Shown here: positions 8,124 through 17,320 of the stretch, piece by piece
Position numbering within the stretch: position 1 is the first letter of the stretch
Layout: each line of letters begins with the position of its first letter
Assembly: GCA_023428905.1 (NCBI GenBank)
Contig: JAEYWP010000004.1
Span: 372,001-436,000, forward strand
DNA length: 64,000 bases
DNA from: Verrucomicrobiota bacterium
GTDB lineage: Bacteria; Verrucomicrobiota; Verrucomicrobiia; Opitutales; Opitutaceae
Reading direction: 5' to 3'
The notes under the pieces: generated by a model
Databases searched by the model: none
Seen by the model: the letters and a program-made list of their open reading frames with translations, nothing else
What the model was told of the DNA's origin: nothing
Made by a program: the position numbers and the translations under genes

Positions 8124-9536
8124 ATGAAACACCACACATGGGTTACCCGCACTGGAATCGCCTCCGGTCTTCTGCTGGCCAGCGCCTCAGCCGCCTGGGC
8201 GGACAGTCGGGACGACGAAATCCGCCTGCTCCGTGAGCAGATCCAGCAGCTCGATCAAAAGCTGCGTGTCCTTGAACGTAAGCAAGAGCTCAAGGACGAA
8301 GAAAGCGCCGCCGCGGGCAAAGCCGCCGCCAAGGTGACTGCCACCGATCGGAGTTTTGCCCTCGGTTCACCCGATGGCCTGACCTCACTTCGCCTGCGCG
8401 GATTGGTCCAGGCCGACTCTCGCTGGTTCTTCGGGGACAACGTCAGCAACAACGATGCCTTCCTCCTTCGTCGCGCCCGTATCATCTTCGAGGGTACGTT
8501 CAACAAGCTCTACGAGTTTCAGCTCGTGCCCGAGTTTGGCGGGACCAGCGGCAACGGGAGCCTGACCCTGCAGGACGCGAACATCAACGTGGCCCTGAAG
8601 CCGGAACTGCAGATCCGCTTCGGGCGGTTCCGTGAACCGGTGGGCTTGGAACAGCTTCAGTCCGACTCCGTGGCCTTCTTCGCCGAGCGTTCGATCGTGT
8701 CCCAATTCACGCCCAACCGGGATCTCGGTGTACAAGTTTCCGGCGATGTTCTCGGCGGGAAACTGAGTTACGCGGTGGGTGTTTTTAACGGGGTCGCAGA
8801 TGGCGCCAACAATGCCAACAACAGCGATACCAACGATGACAAGGACGTCGCGGCACGACTTTTTGCCCATCCGTTCAAGGACTCCACTGGCGCGCTCTCC
8901 GGCCTCGGCATCGGCATCGCCGGCAGCGTGGGACGGCAGTCCACCACCGCCGGCGCGACCAGCACCTTGACGGGCGGGTATCGCACCGACGCCCAGCAGA
9001 CCTGGTTTTCGTACCGCAGTGGGGTGGTCGCGGAAGGCGACACCTTCCGTGTGTCACCACAGGCCTATTATTACCACGGGCCCCTGGGGGTGATGGCCGA
9101 ATACGTCGTCTCCGGGGTGGAGGCGCGCAACGGCGTCAACCGGCGCAAACTTGAGCACAAGGCGTGGCAACTCGCCGCCGGTTACGTGCTCACTGGCGAG
9201 GACGCGGGTTATCGTGGGGTCTCGCCGAAACAGAACTTCGCCGCCGACTTCAGCACCCTCGGTGCGTTTGAAGTCGTGGGCCGCGTCTCCGGCGCCTCGA
9301 TTGACCGCGAAGCTTTCGCCGGCGGCAGCGTGTCTCTGGCCAATCCGAACACGGCGGCGCGCGATATCACCTCGTACGGCATCGGCCTCAACTGGTACCT
9401 CAGCCGTGCAGTGCGTGCATCAGTGGACGCCTTCCACTCGGACTTCTCTTACGCGCCGGGGGCGAGCCCGGCCAACGCCACCGTGATCGCGGAAGATGAG
9501 AATGCCCTCATCACCCGCCTGCAGGTCGCCTTCTGA
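8124..9536 (+). CDS. Outer-membrane porin of the O/P (phosphate-selective) type
   Basis: 470-residue exported beta-barrel. Signal peptide 'MKHHTWVTRTGIASGLLLAS' and following to 'AWA', then a coiled-coil stretch (about 28-60, 'DDEIRLLREQIQQLDQKLRV') that would trimerise in the periplasm, then the barrel starting 'LRLRGLVQADSRWFF' and containing 'FLLRRARIIFEGTFNKLYEF', typical of the Porin_O_P family. It ends 'ENALITRLQVAF' with the C-terminal Phe. Known members select phosphate or pyrophosphate, but this one sits inside a sulfur locus just before two sulfate-binding proteins. A sulfate or sulfonate channel is therefore the better inference. ATG 8124 begins the signal peptide. Confidence 0.88.
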   Translation: MKHHTWVTRTGIASGLLLASASAAWADSRDDEIRLLREQIQQLDQKLRVLERKQELKDEESAAAGKAAAKVTATDRSFALGSPDGLTSLRLRGLVQADSRWFFGDNVSNNDAFLLRRARIIFEGTFNKLYEFQLVPEFGGTSGNGSLTLQDANINVALKPELQIRFGRFREPVGLEQLQSDSVAFFAERSIVSQFTPNRDLGVQVSGDVLGGKLSYAVGVFNGVADGANNANNSDTNDDKDVAARLFAHPFKDSTGALSGLGIGIAGSVGRQSTTAGATSTLTGGYRTDAQQTWFSYRSGVVAEGDTFRVSPQAYYYHGPLGVMAEYVVSGVEARNGVNRRKLEHKAWQLAAGYVLTGEDAGYRGVSPKQNFAADFSTLGAFEVVGRVSGASIDREAFAGGSVSLANPNTAARDITSYGIGLNWYLSRAVRASVDAFHSDFSYAPGASPANATVIAEDENALITRLQVAF

Positions 9537-9558
9537 AAACCGTTCCCGACGCCTCGTC

Positions 9559-10545
9559 ATGAAAACACTTTTCTTTTTCACCGCACTCGCGCTCGCCGTC
9601 TCCGCTCCCGCCAAGGACGTCGAACTGCTCAACGTTTCGTACGATCCCACGCGCGAATTCTACACCGACTACAACGCCGCCTTCGCCCGTCATTGGAAGG
9701 AAAAGACCGGCGAAAGCGTCAGCGTGAAACAATCGCACGGCGGTTCCGGCAAGCAGGCCCGCTCCGTGATCGACGGCCTTCAGGCCGACGTGGTCACGCT
9801 CGCCCTGGCCGCCGACGTGGACGCACTACATCAGAACGCCAAGCTGATCCCGGCGGACTGGCAAAAGCGTCTGCCCAACAACAGCGCTCCTTACACGTCC
9901 ACCATTGTGTTTCTGGTCCGCAAGGGGAACCCCAAGGCCATCCGCGACTGGGACGACCTGGTGAAGCCGGGCGTGAGCATCATCACGCCCAATCCCAAGA
10001 CTTCCGGCGGCGCCCGCTGGAATTATCTGGCCGCCTGGGGGTATGCGCTTCGCAAATACGGAAGCGAGGATCAGGCGAAGGCATTTGTCGGCAAACTTTT
10101 CAAGAACGTCCCGGTCCTCGACTCCGGCGCGCGCGGCTCCACCACCACCTTTGTGCAGCGGGGCATCGGTGATGTCGCCCTGTCCTGGGAGAACGAAGCC
10201 TTCCTTGTCCTGAAGGAGTTCGGCGCCGACAAATACGAGATCGTGGTTCCGTCCGTCAGCATCCTGGCGGAACCGACGGTTTCGCTGGTCGACCGGGTGG
10301 TAAAAAAGAAGGGCACCGAAAAGGTCGCCCAGGCCTATCTTGACCACCTCTACAGCGAGGAAGGCCAGCAGCTCGCGGGCAAGCACTTCTACCGGCCGCG
10401 CTCGGCCACCGCGCTCGAGAAATATCGCGACGTCTTCACCCAGGTGGAGCTCTTCACCATCGACGAGGTGTTCGGAGGGTGGGGCAAAGCTCAGAAGCTC
10501 CACTTCGCCGACGGCGGAGTGTTCGACCAGATCTACGCTCGTTGA
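9559..10545 (+). CDS. Sulfate-binding periplasmic protein, copy 1
   Basis: 328-residue solute-binding protein of the CysP/Sbp family that delivers sulfate (or thiosulfate) to CysTWA. Signal peptide 'MKTLFFFTALALAVSAPA', then the family blocks 'ELLNVSYDPTREFYTDYN', 'VKQSHGGSGKQARSVIDG', 'ADVVTLALAADVDAL' and 'KTSGGARWNYLAAWGYA'. It ends with 'LHFADGGVFDQIY', as does copy 2 at 11411, and the two are clearly paralogues of nearly equal length. An upstream in-frame start at 9496 is rejected since it would bury the signal peptide behind the porin end. A GC-rich palindrome follows the stop by 7 bases and may adjust expression relative to downstream genes. Confidence 0.95.
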   Translation: MKTLFFFTALALAVSAPAKDVELLNVSYDPTREFYTDYNAAFARHWKEKTGESVSVKQSHGGSGKQARSVIDGLQADVVTLALAADVDALHQNAKLIPADWQKRLPNNSAPYTSTIVFLVRKGNPKAIRDWDDLVKPGVSIITPNPKTSGGARWNYLAAWGYALRKYGSEDQAKAFVGKLFKNVPVLDSGARGSTTTFVQRGIGDVALSWENEAFLVLKEFGADKYEIVVPSVSILAEPTVSLVDRVVKKKGTEKVAQAYLDHLYSEEGQQLAGKHFYRPRSATALEKYRDVFTQVELFTIDEVFGGWGKAQKLHFADGGVFDQIYAR

Positions 10546-10552
10546 CGTGGGT

Positions 10553-10576
10553 GTGACGGCGCCGCGGCGCCGTCAC
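10553..10576 (+). promoter_or_regulatory. 24-base perfect palindrome inside the sulfate operon
   Basis: GTGACGGCGCCG followed directly by its own reverse complement, 7 bases after the stop of the first binding protein and 24 bases before the next start. In RNA it forms a very stable 10-bp stem with a 4-base loop. There is only ATTTAA after it, no long T-run. Such intra-operon stems after binding-protein genes often protect the upstream mRNA, giving more binding protein than permease; that role is inferred. Confidence 0.7.
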
Positions 10577-10600
10577 ATTTAACCCGAACTACGTCCGCCC

Positions 10601-11407
10601 ATGCACACGCTTTCGTCACGACTCCCGTCGCTCACCCGCCACCGCGCGCTGCCGCCCGCCGCGTCGCAGGCATTTGCTGGAAGTCTCTCGCGCCTCTACG
10701 CGCTTTCCCAGCAGTCGCAGCATGTTTTCGGTTCTCCGCTCGGACCCTTCTTTTACCGGGGCCGCCAGCATTCTCTGCCTCGCTTCGTCTATTTTGGACC
10801 GCAGACCCACGACGATTCTCTCCGTCTGGCCTTCCTTGCGGGTTTTGACGCGCGAGACCTCAGGACAAGCCTCTCCCTTCTGCATGTAGTGCAGCGGGTG
10901 GTGGAGGTTCCACAGTTGGGTCAGGGCTTGAATCTCTCGTTCTTTCCCCTCGTCGATGTTCTCGGATTGGACGGCAGCACAAACGCCCGGGGGCTATCGG
11001 AACAGAGCTGGGACGAACGGGCGGCCCCCGAGCTCGCGCTTCTGCAACAGGACGCGCGTCTGCGCGGCTATCACGGCTTTGTCCGCGTCGAAGAAACCGA
11101 TTCGGAGGCGATTACCGTACGGCTGCGCCACGAGGCAGGCCTCGCACTCCCTGCCTCGGGGGTGGAGCTGATTGCCTCGGATGATTTTGGTCGCTGGCCC
11201 GTTCGGTTCGAGGCTGACCACCCGGGCGCCGTTGCAGGGGATGGCCCGCTCTCCCTGTCGGACGATCTTCCGCTCGCGCCCTTCGAGCTGACTCTCAAAA
11301 TGCCGGATTCCTGGACTCAGGAGGAGCAGCAGGACGCCCTCTCCTTTGCCCTTCATCAGTTCATCCTTCGCCATCGCGCCCACCACGCCTACGGCCTGCA
11401 TCTCTGA
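10601..11407 (+). CDS. Degenerate M14-like (AstE/aspartoacylase type) protein, catalytic residues lost
   Basis: 268 residues, no signal peptide. It aligns along its length with the M14-like enzyme at 12421: 'LPRFVYFGPQTHDDSLRLAFLAG' here against a matching 'IPRFLLVGP...IRLGLFAG' there, and a shared C-terminal 'AYG..L'. The zinc motif HGDE is replaced by FDAR (82-85), the 'DLNR' substrate loop by 'ARGLS', the third ligand region 'LHADD' by 'VRVEE', and the catalytic 'FETP' is missing. It should therefore not be a metallopeptidase. The frame is intact, so this looks like a retained pseudoenzyme rather than a broken gene. It lies between the two sulfate-binding proteins, 3 bases before the second. 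Confidence 0.75.
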   Translation: MHTLSSRLPSLTRHRALPPAASQAFAGSLSRLYALSQQSQHVFGSPLGPFFYRGRQHSLPRFVYFGPQTHDDSLRLAFLAGFDARDLRTSLSLLHVVQRVVEVPQLGQGLNLSFFPLVDVLGLDGSTNARGLSEQSWDERAAPELALLQQDARLRGYHGFVRVEETDSEAITVRLRHEAGLALPASGVELIASDDFGRWPVRFEADHPGAVAGDGPLSLSDDLPLAPFELTLKMPDSWTQEEQQDALSFALHQFILRHRAHHAYGLHL

Positions 11408-11410
11408 CCC

Positions 11411-12403
11411 ATGAAGACTCCTCGCCTTGCCTCTCTCTGCCTCGCCTTTGCGACTGCCGCGGCCGCCCATGCCGCCGGGCTGCTCAACGTGTCCTACGAT
11501 GTCACGCGTGAGTTCTACAAGGACTTCAACAATGCCTTCATCGCTGACTGGAAGGAAAAGACCGGCGAGACGGTCACCGTCCAACAATCGCACGGCGGTT
11601 CGAGCAAACAGGTCCGCAGTGTGATCGACGGGCTGGCGGCGGATGTAGTGACGATGAACCAGGGTCTCGACATCGAGCAGTTGGTGGCAGCGGGGGTCGT
11701 GCCGGCCGACTGGGCCAGCCGGTTTCCCCACAACAGCGCACCCAACACCTCCACCATCCTCTTCCTCGTGCGGAAGGGGAATCCCAAGGGCATCAAGGAC
11801 TGGTCCGATCTGGTCCGCCCCGGCGTCTCCGTCATCCTGCCCAATCCTAAAACCTCTGGCAACGGGCGCTACAGCTACCTCGCGGCCTGGGGTTACGCCT
11901 GGAAGACGACGGGGGGCGACGAGGTGAAGACCCGCGCCTTCGTCCAGCAACTCTTCAAGAACGTCCCCGTGCTCGACACTGGCGGCCGCGGCGCCACCAC
12001 CACCTTCGCCCAGCGCGGCATCGGCGACGTCCTTCTCACCTTTGAGAACGAAGTGGCCCTGACCCTGAAGGAACTTGGTGCCGGCGGCCTCGAGGTGGTT
12101 GTTCCCAGCATCAGCATCGTGGCGGAAAATCCGGTGGTGGTGATCGAACGGGTGGTCAAAAAGAAGGGCACGGAAAAGCTTGCCCGGGCGTATCTGGATT
12201 TCCTCTACAGCCCGCAGGGCCAGGCCCTGGCGGTGAAACACCACTTCCGCCCGCGCGATGCCGCCCTGCTGGAGCAGAACCGCGACCGCTTCCGCGACAT
12301 CCCGCTTTTCAGCGTCGAAGAGGTGGCCGGCAGCTGGCCGGAGGCGCAGAAGGTGCACTTCGCCGACGGCGGGGTGTTTGACCAGCTTTACGACAAACGC
12401 TGA
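11411..12403 (+). CDS. Sulfate-binding periplasmic protein, copy 2
   Basis: 330-residue paralogue of the protein at 9559, with signal peptide 'MKTPRLASLCLAFATAAAAH' and the same blocks ('LLNVSYDVTREFYKDFN', 'VQQSHGGSSKQVRSVIDG', 'PKTSGNGRYSYLAAWGYA', 'FPHNSAPNTSTILFLVRKGN'). It has the standard CysP/Sbp length. The start is 3 bases after the preceding stop, suggesting translational coupling. Differences in the putative ligand loops, such as 'MNQGLDIEQLVAAG' against 'LALAADVDALHQNA', may reflect different oxyanions (sulfate against thiosulfate, for example), but this cannot be decided from sequence alone. Confidence 0.95.
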   Translation: MKTPRLASLCLAFATAAAAHAAGLLNVSYDVTREFYKDFNNAFIADWKEKTGETVTVQQSHGGSSKQVRSVIDGLAADVVTMNQGLDIEQLVAAGVVPADWASRFPHNSAPNTSTILFLVRKGNPKGIKDWSDLVRPGVSVILPNPKTSGNGRYSYLAAWGYAWKTTGGDEVKTRAFVQQLFKNVPVLDTGGRGATTTFAQRGIGDVLLTFENEVALTLKELGAGGLEVVVPSISIVAENPVVVIERVVKKKGTEKLARAYLDFLYSPQGQALAVKHHFRPRDAALLEQNRDRFRDIPLFSVEEVAGSWPEAQKVHFADGGVFDQLYDKR

Positions 12404-12420
12404 GCCGAGCCTGCCCCCCC

Positions 12421-13224
12421 ATGGTGCAACTGCGCAACCCCGACCGGCTGCCCCGCGATTCGCGGGCGCTCCTGGCCCCGCTCTTTGAACTCGCGGCCGA
12501 AAACCCGGAGCTGATCGGCTCGATGGCAGGCACCTTCGTGCACGCCGGGCGCCGGTACGGGATCCCGCGTTTCCTCCTCGTCGGGCCGGAGGCGGAGCAC
12601 CCGCCGATCCGGCTCGGGCTCTTTGCGGGGATCCATGGGGACGAGCCCGCCGGCTGCGTCGCCCTGGTCGAGTTCCTGATCGAACTCCTGCACCAGCCGG
12701 AGGTGGCGCTCGGCTACGATCTGGTGGTCTATCCGCTGTGCAATCCGACCGGTTACGAGGATGGCACCCGTTTCAGCCGCGCCGGGGTGGACCTGAACCG
12801 CGAATTCTGGCGCAGCTCCCTTCAGCCCGAGGTGCGGATCCTGGAGGCGGAACTGCGCGCCCACCGGTTCGATGGCCTCATCACCCTGCACGCGGACGAC
12901 ACCTGCGAGGGAATCTATGGATACGCCCACGGACGGCTGCTCAACGAGGAACTCCTGCGCCCGGCTCTGAGCGCCTGCGCGGGTATCCTGAAGCGTGATA
13001 CCCGCGCGTTGATTGACGGTTTTGCCGCCACCGAGAGCATCCTGCGGGACTGCTTTCCCGGCGTGCTGGCCGCCCCGCCCGAACAGGAGCCCAAGCCTTT
13101 CGATTTGATTTTCGAAACGCCCGCCCTCGAGCCGATCAGTGCCCAGGTGGACGCGGCGGTGGCGGTGCTAAAATGTGTCCTGCGCCAATACCGCGGGTTT
13201 ATCGCCTACGGTCAGAATCTCTGA
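12421..13224 (+). CDS. M14 family metallopeptidase/acylase-like protein
   Basis: 267-residue cytoplasmic protein of the M14 superfamily, closest in style to the AstE/aspartoacylase branch that removes acyl or terminal amino-acid groups. The zinc site is intact: 'FAGIHGDEPAG' (H72, E75) and 'LITLHADDTCEG' (H157). Also present are the 'GVDLNREFW' Arg motif (R127) and a catalytic 'FETP' Glu (E232). It follows the second sulfate-binding protein by 17 bases and precedes cysT by 19, so it is cotranscribed with sulfate transport. A link to sulfur, for example deacylating an N-acyl cysteine or methionine, is inferred from place only. No strong ribosome site; a C7 run lies just before the ATG. Confidence 0.8.
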   Translation: MVQLRNPDRLPRDSRALLAPLFELAAENPELIGSMAGTFVHAGRRYGIPRFLLVGPEAEHPPIRLGLFAGIHGDEPAGCVALVEFLIELLHQPEVALGYDLVVYPLCNPTGYEDGTRFSRAGVDLNREFWRSSLQPEVRILEAELRAHRFDGLITLHADDTCEGIYGYAHGRLLNEELLRPALSACAGILKRDTRALIDGFAATESILRDCFPGVLAAPPEQEPKPFDLIFETPALEPISAQVDAAVAVLKCVLRQYRGFIAYGQNL

Positions 13225-13243
13225 TCCTCTCGCGCCGCTCACC

Positions 13244-14113
13244 ATGTCGTCGTCCGCTTCACGTCGCTCCATTCTGCCCGGTTTTGGTCTCTCCCTGGGT
13301 TTCACTGTCTTTTACCTGGGACTGATCGTCCTGATCCCACTCTCCGCGGCCTTCCTCCGGACGTTTGAGATGACCTGGGCGGAGTTTGTCGCAGCGGTCG
13401 CGTCGCCCCGGGTGCTCGCCTCTTACCGGATCAGCTTTCTCGCCTCCCTTGCGGCGGCGCTGGTGAACATGGTGTTTGGTTTCCTCCTGGCCTGGGTTCT
13501 CGTGCGCTATCGCTTTCCGGGAAAGCGCGTGGTGGATGCACTGGTCGATCTGCCTTTCGCCCTGCCCACCGCGGTGGCCGGCATCGCCCTGACGGCGATC
13601 TATGCGGACAATGGATGGATCGGCTCGTGGGCGAATCCCGCCCTCACCCGCGTCGCTCAGTGGGTGACCGGTGACCCCGCCACCAAACTCACCCTGGTGT
13701 ATTCAGAACTCGGTGTCTTCATTGCCCTGACCTTCATCGGGCTGCCTTTCGTTGTCCGCACGCTCCAACCCGTGATGGAGGAACTCGAGCCGGAACTGGA
13801 GGAGGCCGCGGCCAGCCTCGGAGCGAACCGCTGGCAGACCGTTACCCGCGTCATCCTCCCCGAGGTCCTTCCCGCCCTCCTGACCGGCTTTGCCCTCTCT
13901 TTTGCGCGGGCGCTCGGTGAATACGGGTCCGTGGTTTTTGTTTCCGGCAACATGCCGATGCGCACGGAGATCACTCCGCTGCTGATCATCACCAAGCTGG
14001 AACAGTATGACTACCGGGGCGCGACCGCGATCGCGGTGGTGATGCTCGTCGCCTCGTTCCTTCTCCTGCTCCTGATCAACCTCCTGCAGAAGTGGAGCAG
14101 CCGCCGCGGCTGA
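13244..14113 (+). CDS. cysT: Sulfate ABC transporter permease CysT
   Basis: 289-residue inner-membrane subunit of the CysTWA sulfate importer. It shows about six hydrophobic segments and the EAA loop 'EAAASLGANRWQTVTRVILP' that docks to CysA. 'VDLPFALPTAVAGIALTAIY' and 'GLPFVVRTLQPVMEELEPEL' are the usual CysT signatures. ATG 13244 begins the protein 19 bases after the M14 stop; an upstream in-frame start would overlap that gene. The order binding protein, T, W, A matches classical sulfate operons apart from the inserted M14 genes. Confidence 0.95.
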   Translation: MSSSASRRSILPGFGLSLGFTVFYLGLIVLIPLSAAFLRTFEMTWAEFVAAVASPRVLASYRISFLASLAAALVNMVFGFLLAWVLVRYRFPGKRVVDALVDLPFALPTAVAGIALTAIYADNGWIGSWANPALTRVAQWVTGDPATKLTLVYSELGVFIALTFIGLPFVVRTLQPVMEELEPELEEAAASLGANRWQTVTRVILPEVLPALLTGFALSFARALGEYGSVVFVSGNMPMRTEITPLLIITKLEQYDYRGATAIAVVMLVASFLLLLLINLLQKWSSRRG

Positions 14114-14146
14114 CCCTCCCGTCCCCCCCGGCTCCAACGCTTTCCC

Positions 14147-15025
14147 ATGTCCGCTGTCGCGTCCTCCCTTTCCACCCGTACCACCGGCTCCGCCGTGCCG
14201 CGCGCCACCCATGATCCTGCCTGGGTGCGGTGGACGCTGACCGCGCTGGCTCTGCTGTTTGTGGGCTTCTTCCTGCTGCTGCCGCTGGCGGCGGTGTTTG
14301 CGGAGGCCTTTCGCAAGGGGGTGGGGGCGTACCTCGCCTCCTTCACAGATCCCGACGCGCTCTCCGCGGTGAAGCTGACCCTCACCGCCGCGGTCATTTC
14401 CGTACCGGCCAATCTCGTGTTCGGTGTCGCTGCCTCCTGGGCCATCGCCAAATTCCAGTTTCGCGGCAAGAGCCTGCTCATCACCCTGATCGACCTGCCC
14501 TTTGCCGTATCGCCTGTAATCTCGGGGCTGATCTACGTGCTGGTGTTTGGCGCCCAGGGGTGGTTTGGCCCGTGGCTGATCGAGCACGACTACAAGATCA
14601 TCTTCGCCGTGCCGGGAATCGTGCTGGCGACGGTCTTCGTGACCTTCCCCTTCGTCGCGCGTGAACTGATTCCGTTGATGCAGTCCCAGAGGACAGACGA
14701 GGAGTACGCCGCGATCAGCCTGGGTGCGAGCGGCTGGCAGACCTTCTGGCGGGTGACCCTGCCCAACATCAAATGGGGCTTGTTCTACGGCGTCATCCTC
14801 TGCAACGCGCGGGCGATGGGCGAGTTTGGCGCTGTATCCGTCGTGAGCGGACACATCCGCGGCGAGACCAACACCATGCCGCTCCACATCGAGATCCTCT
14901 ACAACGAATACAACTTCGTGGCCGCGTTTGCCGTGGCCTCGCTCCTGGCGCTTTTGGCCATCGTCACTCTCATCCTCAAGAGCGTGATCGAGTGGAAGCA
15001 CCTGAAGGACCGCGCGGTCGAATGA
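14147..15025 (+). CDS. cysW: Sulfate ABC transporter permease CysW
   Basis: 292-residue partner permease of CysT. It has a longer cytoplasmic N-terminus, six membrane segments, 'DLPFAVSPVISGLIYVLVFG' and the EAA loop 'AAISLGASGWQTFWRVTLPN'. 'RAMGEFGAVSVVSGHIRGET' and 'LPLHIEILYNEY'-like sequence ('MPLHIEILYNEYNF') are characteristic of CysW. It starts 33 bases after cysT and is followed by cysA after 43 bases, all in one direction. Confidence 0.95.
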   Translation: MSAVASSLSTRTTGSAVPRATHDPAWVRWTLTALALLFVGFFLLLPLAAVFAEAFRKGVGAYLASFTDPDALSAVKLTLTAAVISVPANLVFGVAASWAIAKFQFRGKSLLITLIDLPFAVSPVISGLIYVLVFGAQGWFGPWLIEHDYKIIFAVPGIVLATVFVTFPFVARELIPLMQSQRTDEEYAAISLGASGWQTFWRVTLPNIKWGLFYGVILCNARAMGEFGAVSVVSGHIRGETNTMPLHIEILYNEYNFVAAFAVASLLALLAIVTLILKSVIEWKHLKDRAVE

Positions 15026-15068
15026 CCGCTGCGTCCCCCGTCGGCTACCCTTTCAAAAGGATGATCCC

Positions 15069-16124
15069 ATGAGTATCACCGCCACCCAGATCACCAAGCG
15101 CTTCGGCCGCTACACCGCGCTCGATCAGGTCTCCCTCTCCGTGCCCAGCGGGAAGCTGGTTGCCCTCCTCGGGCCGTCCGGCTCGGGAAAAACCACACTG
15201 CTGCGTATCATCGCCGGCCTGGAACACGCCGACGCGGGCAGTGGGAGCATCGCCTTTGCCGGCGAGGATGTGACGCGGCGCCCGGCGGGGGAGCGCGGCG
15301 TCGGCTTCGTTTTCCAGCACTATGCGCTTTTCCGCCACATGACGGTGTTTGAGAACATCGCCTTCGGTCTGAAGGTGCGGCGTCGCGGGCAGCGGCCGGG
15401 CGCCGATCGGATCAAGGCGCGGGTGAAAGAACTGCTTTCGCTTGTCCAACTGGACGGACTGGAGAAACGATTGCCGACCCAGCTTTCAGGAGGACAGCGC
15501 CAGCGTGTGGCCCTTGCCCGCGCCCTGGCGGTCGATCCGAAGGTCCTTCTCCTCGACGAGCCCTTCGGTGCCCTCGATGCCAAGGTGCGCAAGGAACTGC
15601 GCCGCTGGCTCCGCGAATTCCACGAGCAGGTCCACCTCACGACCCTTTTTGTCACCCACGACCAGGAGGAGGCCCTGGAAATTGCCGACGAGGTCGTGAT
15701 CATGAACCAGGCGCGTATCGAACAGGTGGGGACACCGCAGGAGGTCTACGACCGGCCTGCCAATCCCTTCGTTTATCAATTCCTCGGCAACGTGAATGTG
15801 CTGCGCAATGTCGATGCCTGGTCGGCGACCGGACCGGTGCATGACAACGGCAGGCTGGCAGCCGATGGGCTCCTCTACGTTCGACCGCATGAGATCGAAA
15901 TCCTGCCACCGCGCGCGGGCACCAGCAGCGTGCCCGCCGTGCTAAAACATGTCCACGGGGCTGGTTCCCAGGTCCGCGCCTCGGTCGAGCTGGTCTCGAC
16001 CCGGGAAACGGTCGAGGTCGAACTCTCGCGCCCCGAGTTCCTCGCCCTCAACGCCCGCCTGAACGACCGGATCGGCCTGCGCCTGAGACCGTCCAATCTC
16101 ATTGCCCAGGACTACACGATCTAG
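15069..16124 (+). CDS. cysA: Sulfate ABC transporter ATP-binding protein CysA
   Basis: 351-residue ATPase that powers the sulfate importer. Walker A 'GPSGSGKTTLL', signature 'LSGGQRQRVALARALAV', Walker B 'VLLLDEPFGALD' and the switch 'VTHDQEEALEIAD' are all present in order within the first 200 residues. The C-terminal 110 residues form the regulatory TOBE/OB part ('LYVRPHEIEILPPRAG'). AAGGA 8 bases before ATG 15069 is one of the better ribosome sites in the window. It is the last gene of the sulfate-import unit, with 100 bases before cysK. Confidence 0.97.
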   Translation: MSITATQITKRFGRYTALDQVSLSVPSGKLVALLGPSGSGKTTLLRIIAGLEHADAGSGSIAFAGEDVTRRPAGERGVGFVFQHYALFRHMTVFENIAFGLKVRRRGQRPGADRIKARVKELLSLVQLDGLEKRLPTQLSGGQRQRVALARALAVDPKVLLLDEPFGALDAKVRKELRRWLREFHEQVHLTTLFVTHDQEEALEIADEVVIMNQARIEQVGTPQEVYDRPANPFVYQFLGNVNVLRNVDAWSATGPVHDNGRLAADGLLYVRPHEIEILPPRAGTSSVPAVLKHVHGAGSQVRASVELVSTRETVEVELSRPEFLALNARLNDRIGLRLRPSNLIAQDYTI

Positions 16125-16201
16125 AGCTGGAAAATGCGCTTGAGAAACAAAGCACAGTAAGTTCATCTGCTCACTTAGGATTGTTTGTGGCAGCTCGTTC
16201 C

Positions 16202-16212
16202 AAACCCCTCAT
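16202..16212 (+). promoter_or_regulatory. AAWCCCCT motif, copy 3 (upstream of cysK)
   Basis: AAACCCCTCAT, 12 bases before the cysK start; the surrounding TTC-CAAACCCCTC is shared with the copy at 17321. Being this close to the start it could also overlap the ribosome site. Candidate regulator half-site. Confidence 0.25.
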
Positions 16213-16224
16213 CTTCTTCCTCCC

Positions 16225-17214
<990 letters not shown>

Positions 17215-17242
17215 GCCCGGCGATCCCACGTTTTCCCACGAG

Positions 17243-17270
17243 CCCGGTCCCTCGCGGACCGGGTTTTTTT
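17243..17270 (+). terminator. Rho-independent terminator after cysK
   Basis: Stem CCCGGTCC/GGACCGGG (17243-17250 and 17256-17263) with a 5-base loop, followed by seven T residues. It lies 29 bases after the cysK stop. A textbook intrinsic terminator that separates cysK from the Rrf2-ssu operon. Confidence 0.93.
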
Positions 17271-17320
17271 GTGCGCCATGACAACGGACTTGCCAGCCGC
17301 CACGCGGTGGAGTCCTTTTC

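Noticed and set aside
9559..12403. The two binding proteins as phosphate-binding PstS
   Set aside because: Their blocks and the following cysTWA genes fit sulfate; no pst or pho genes are near, although the porin upstream is of a type named for phosphate.
16125..16224. SAM-type or other riboswitch in the cysK leader
   Set aside because: The leader is only 100 bases, and I could not draw the conserved multi-stem core; only a weak GAGCTG/CAGCTC pairing is present.
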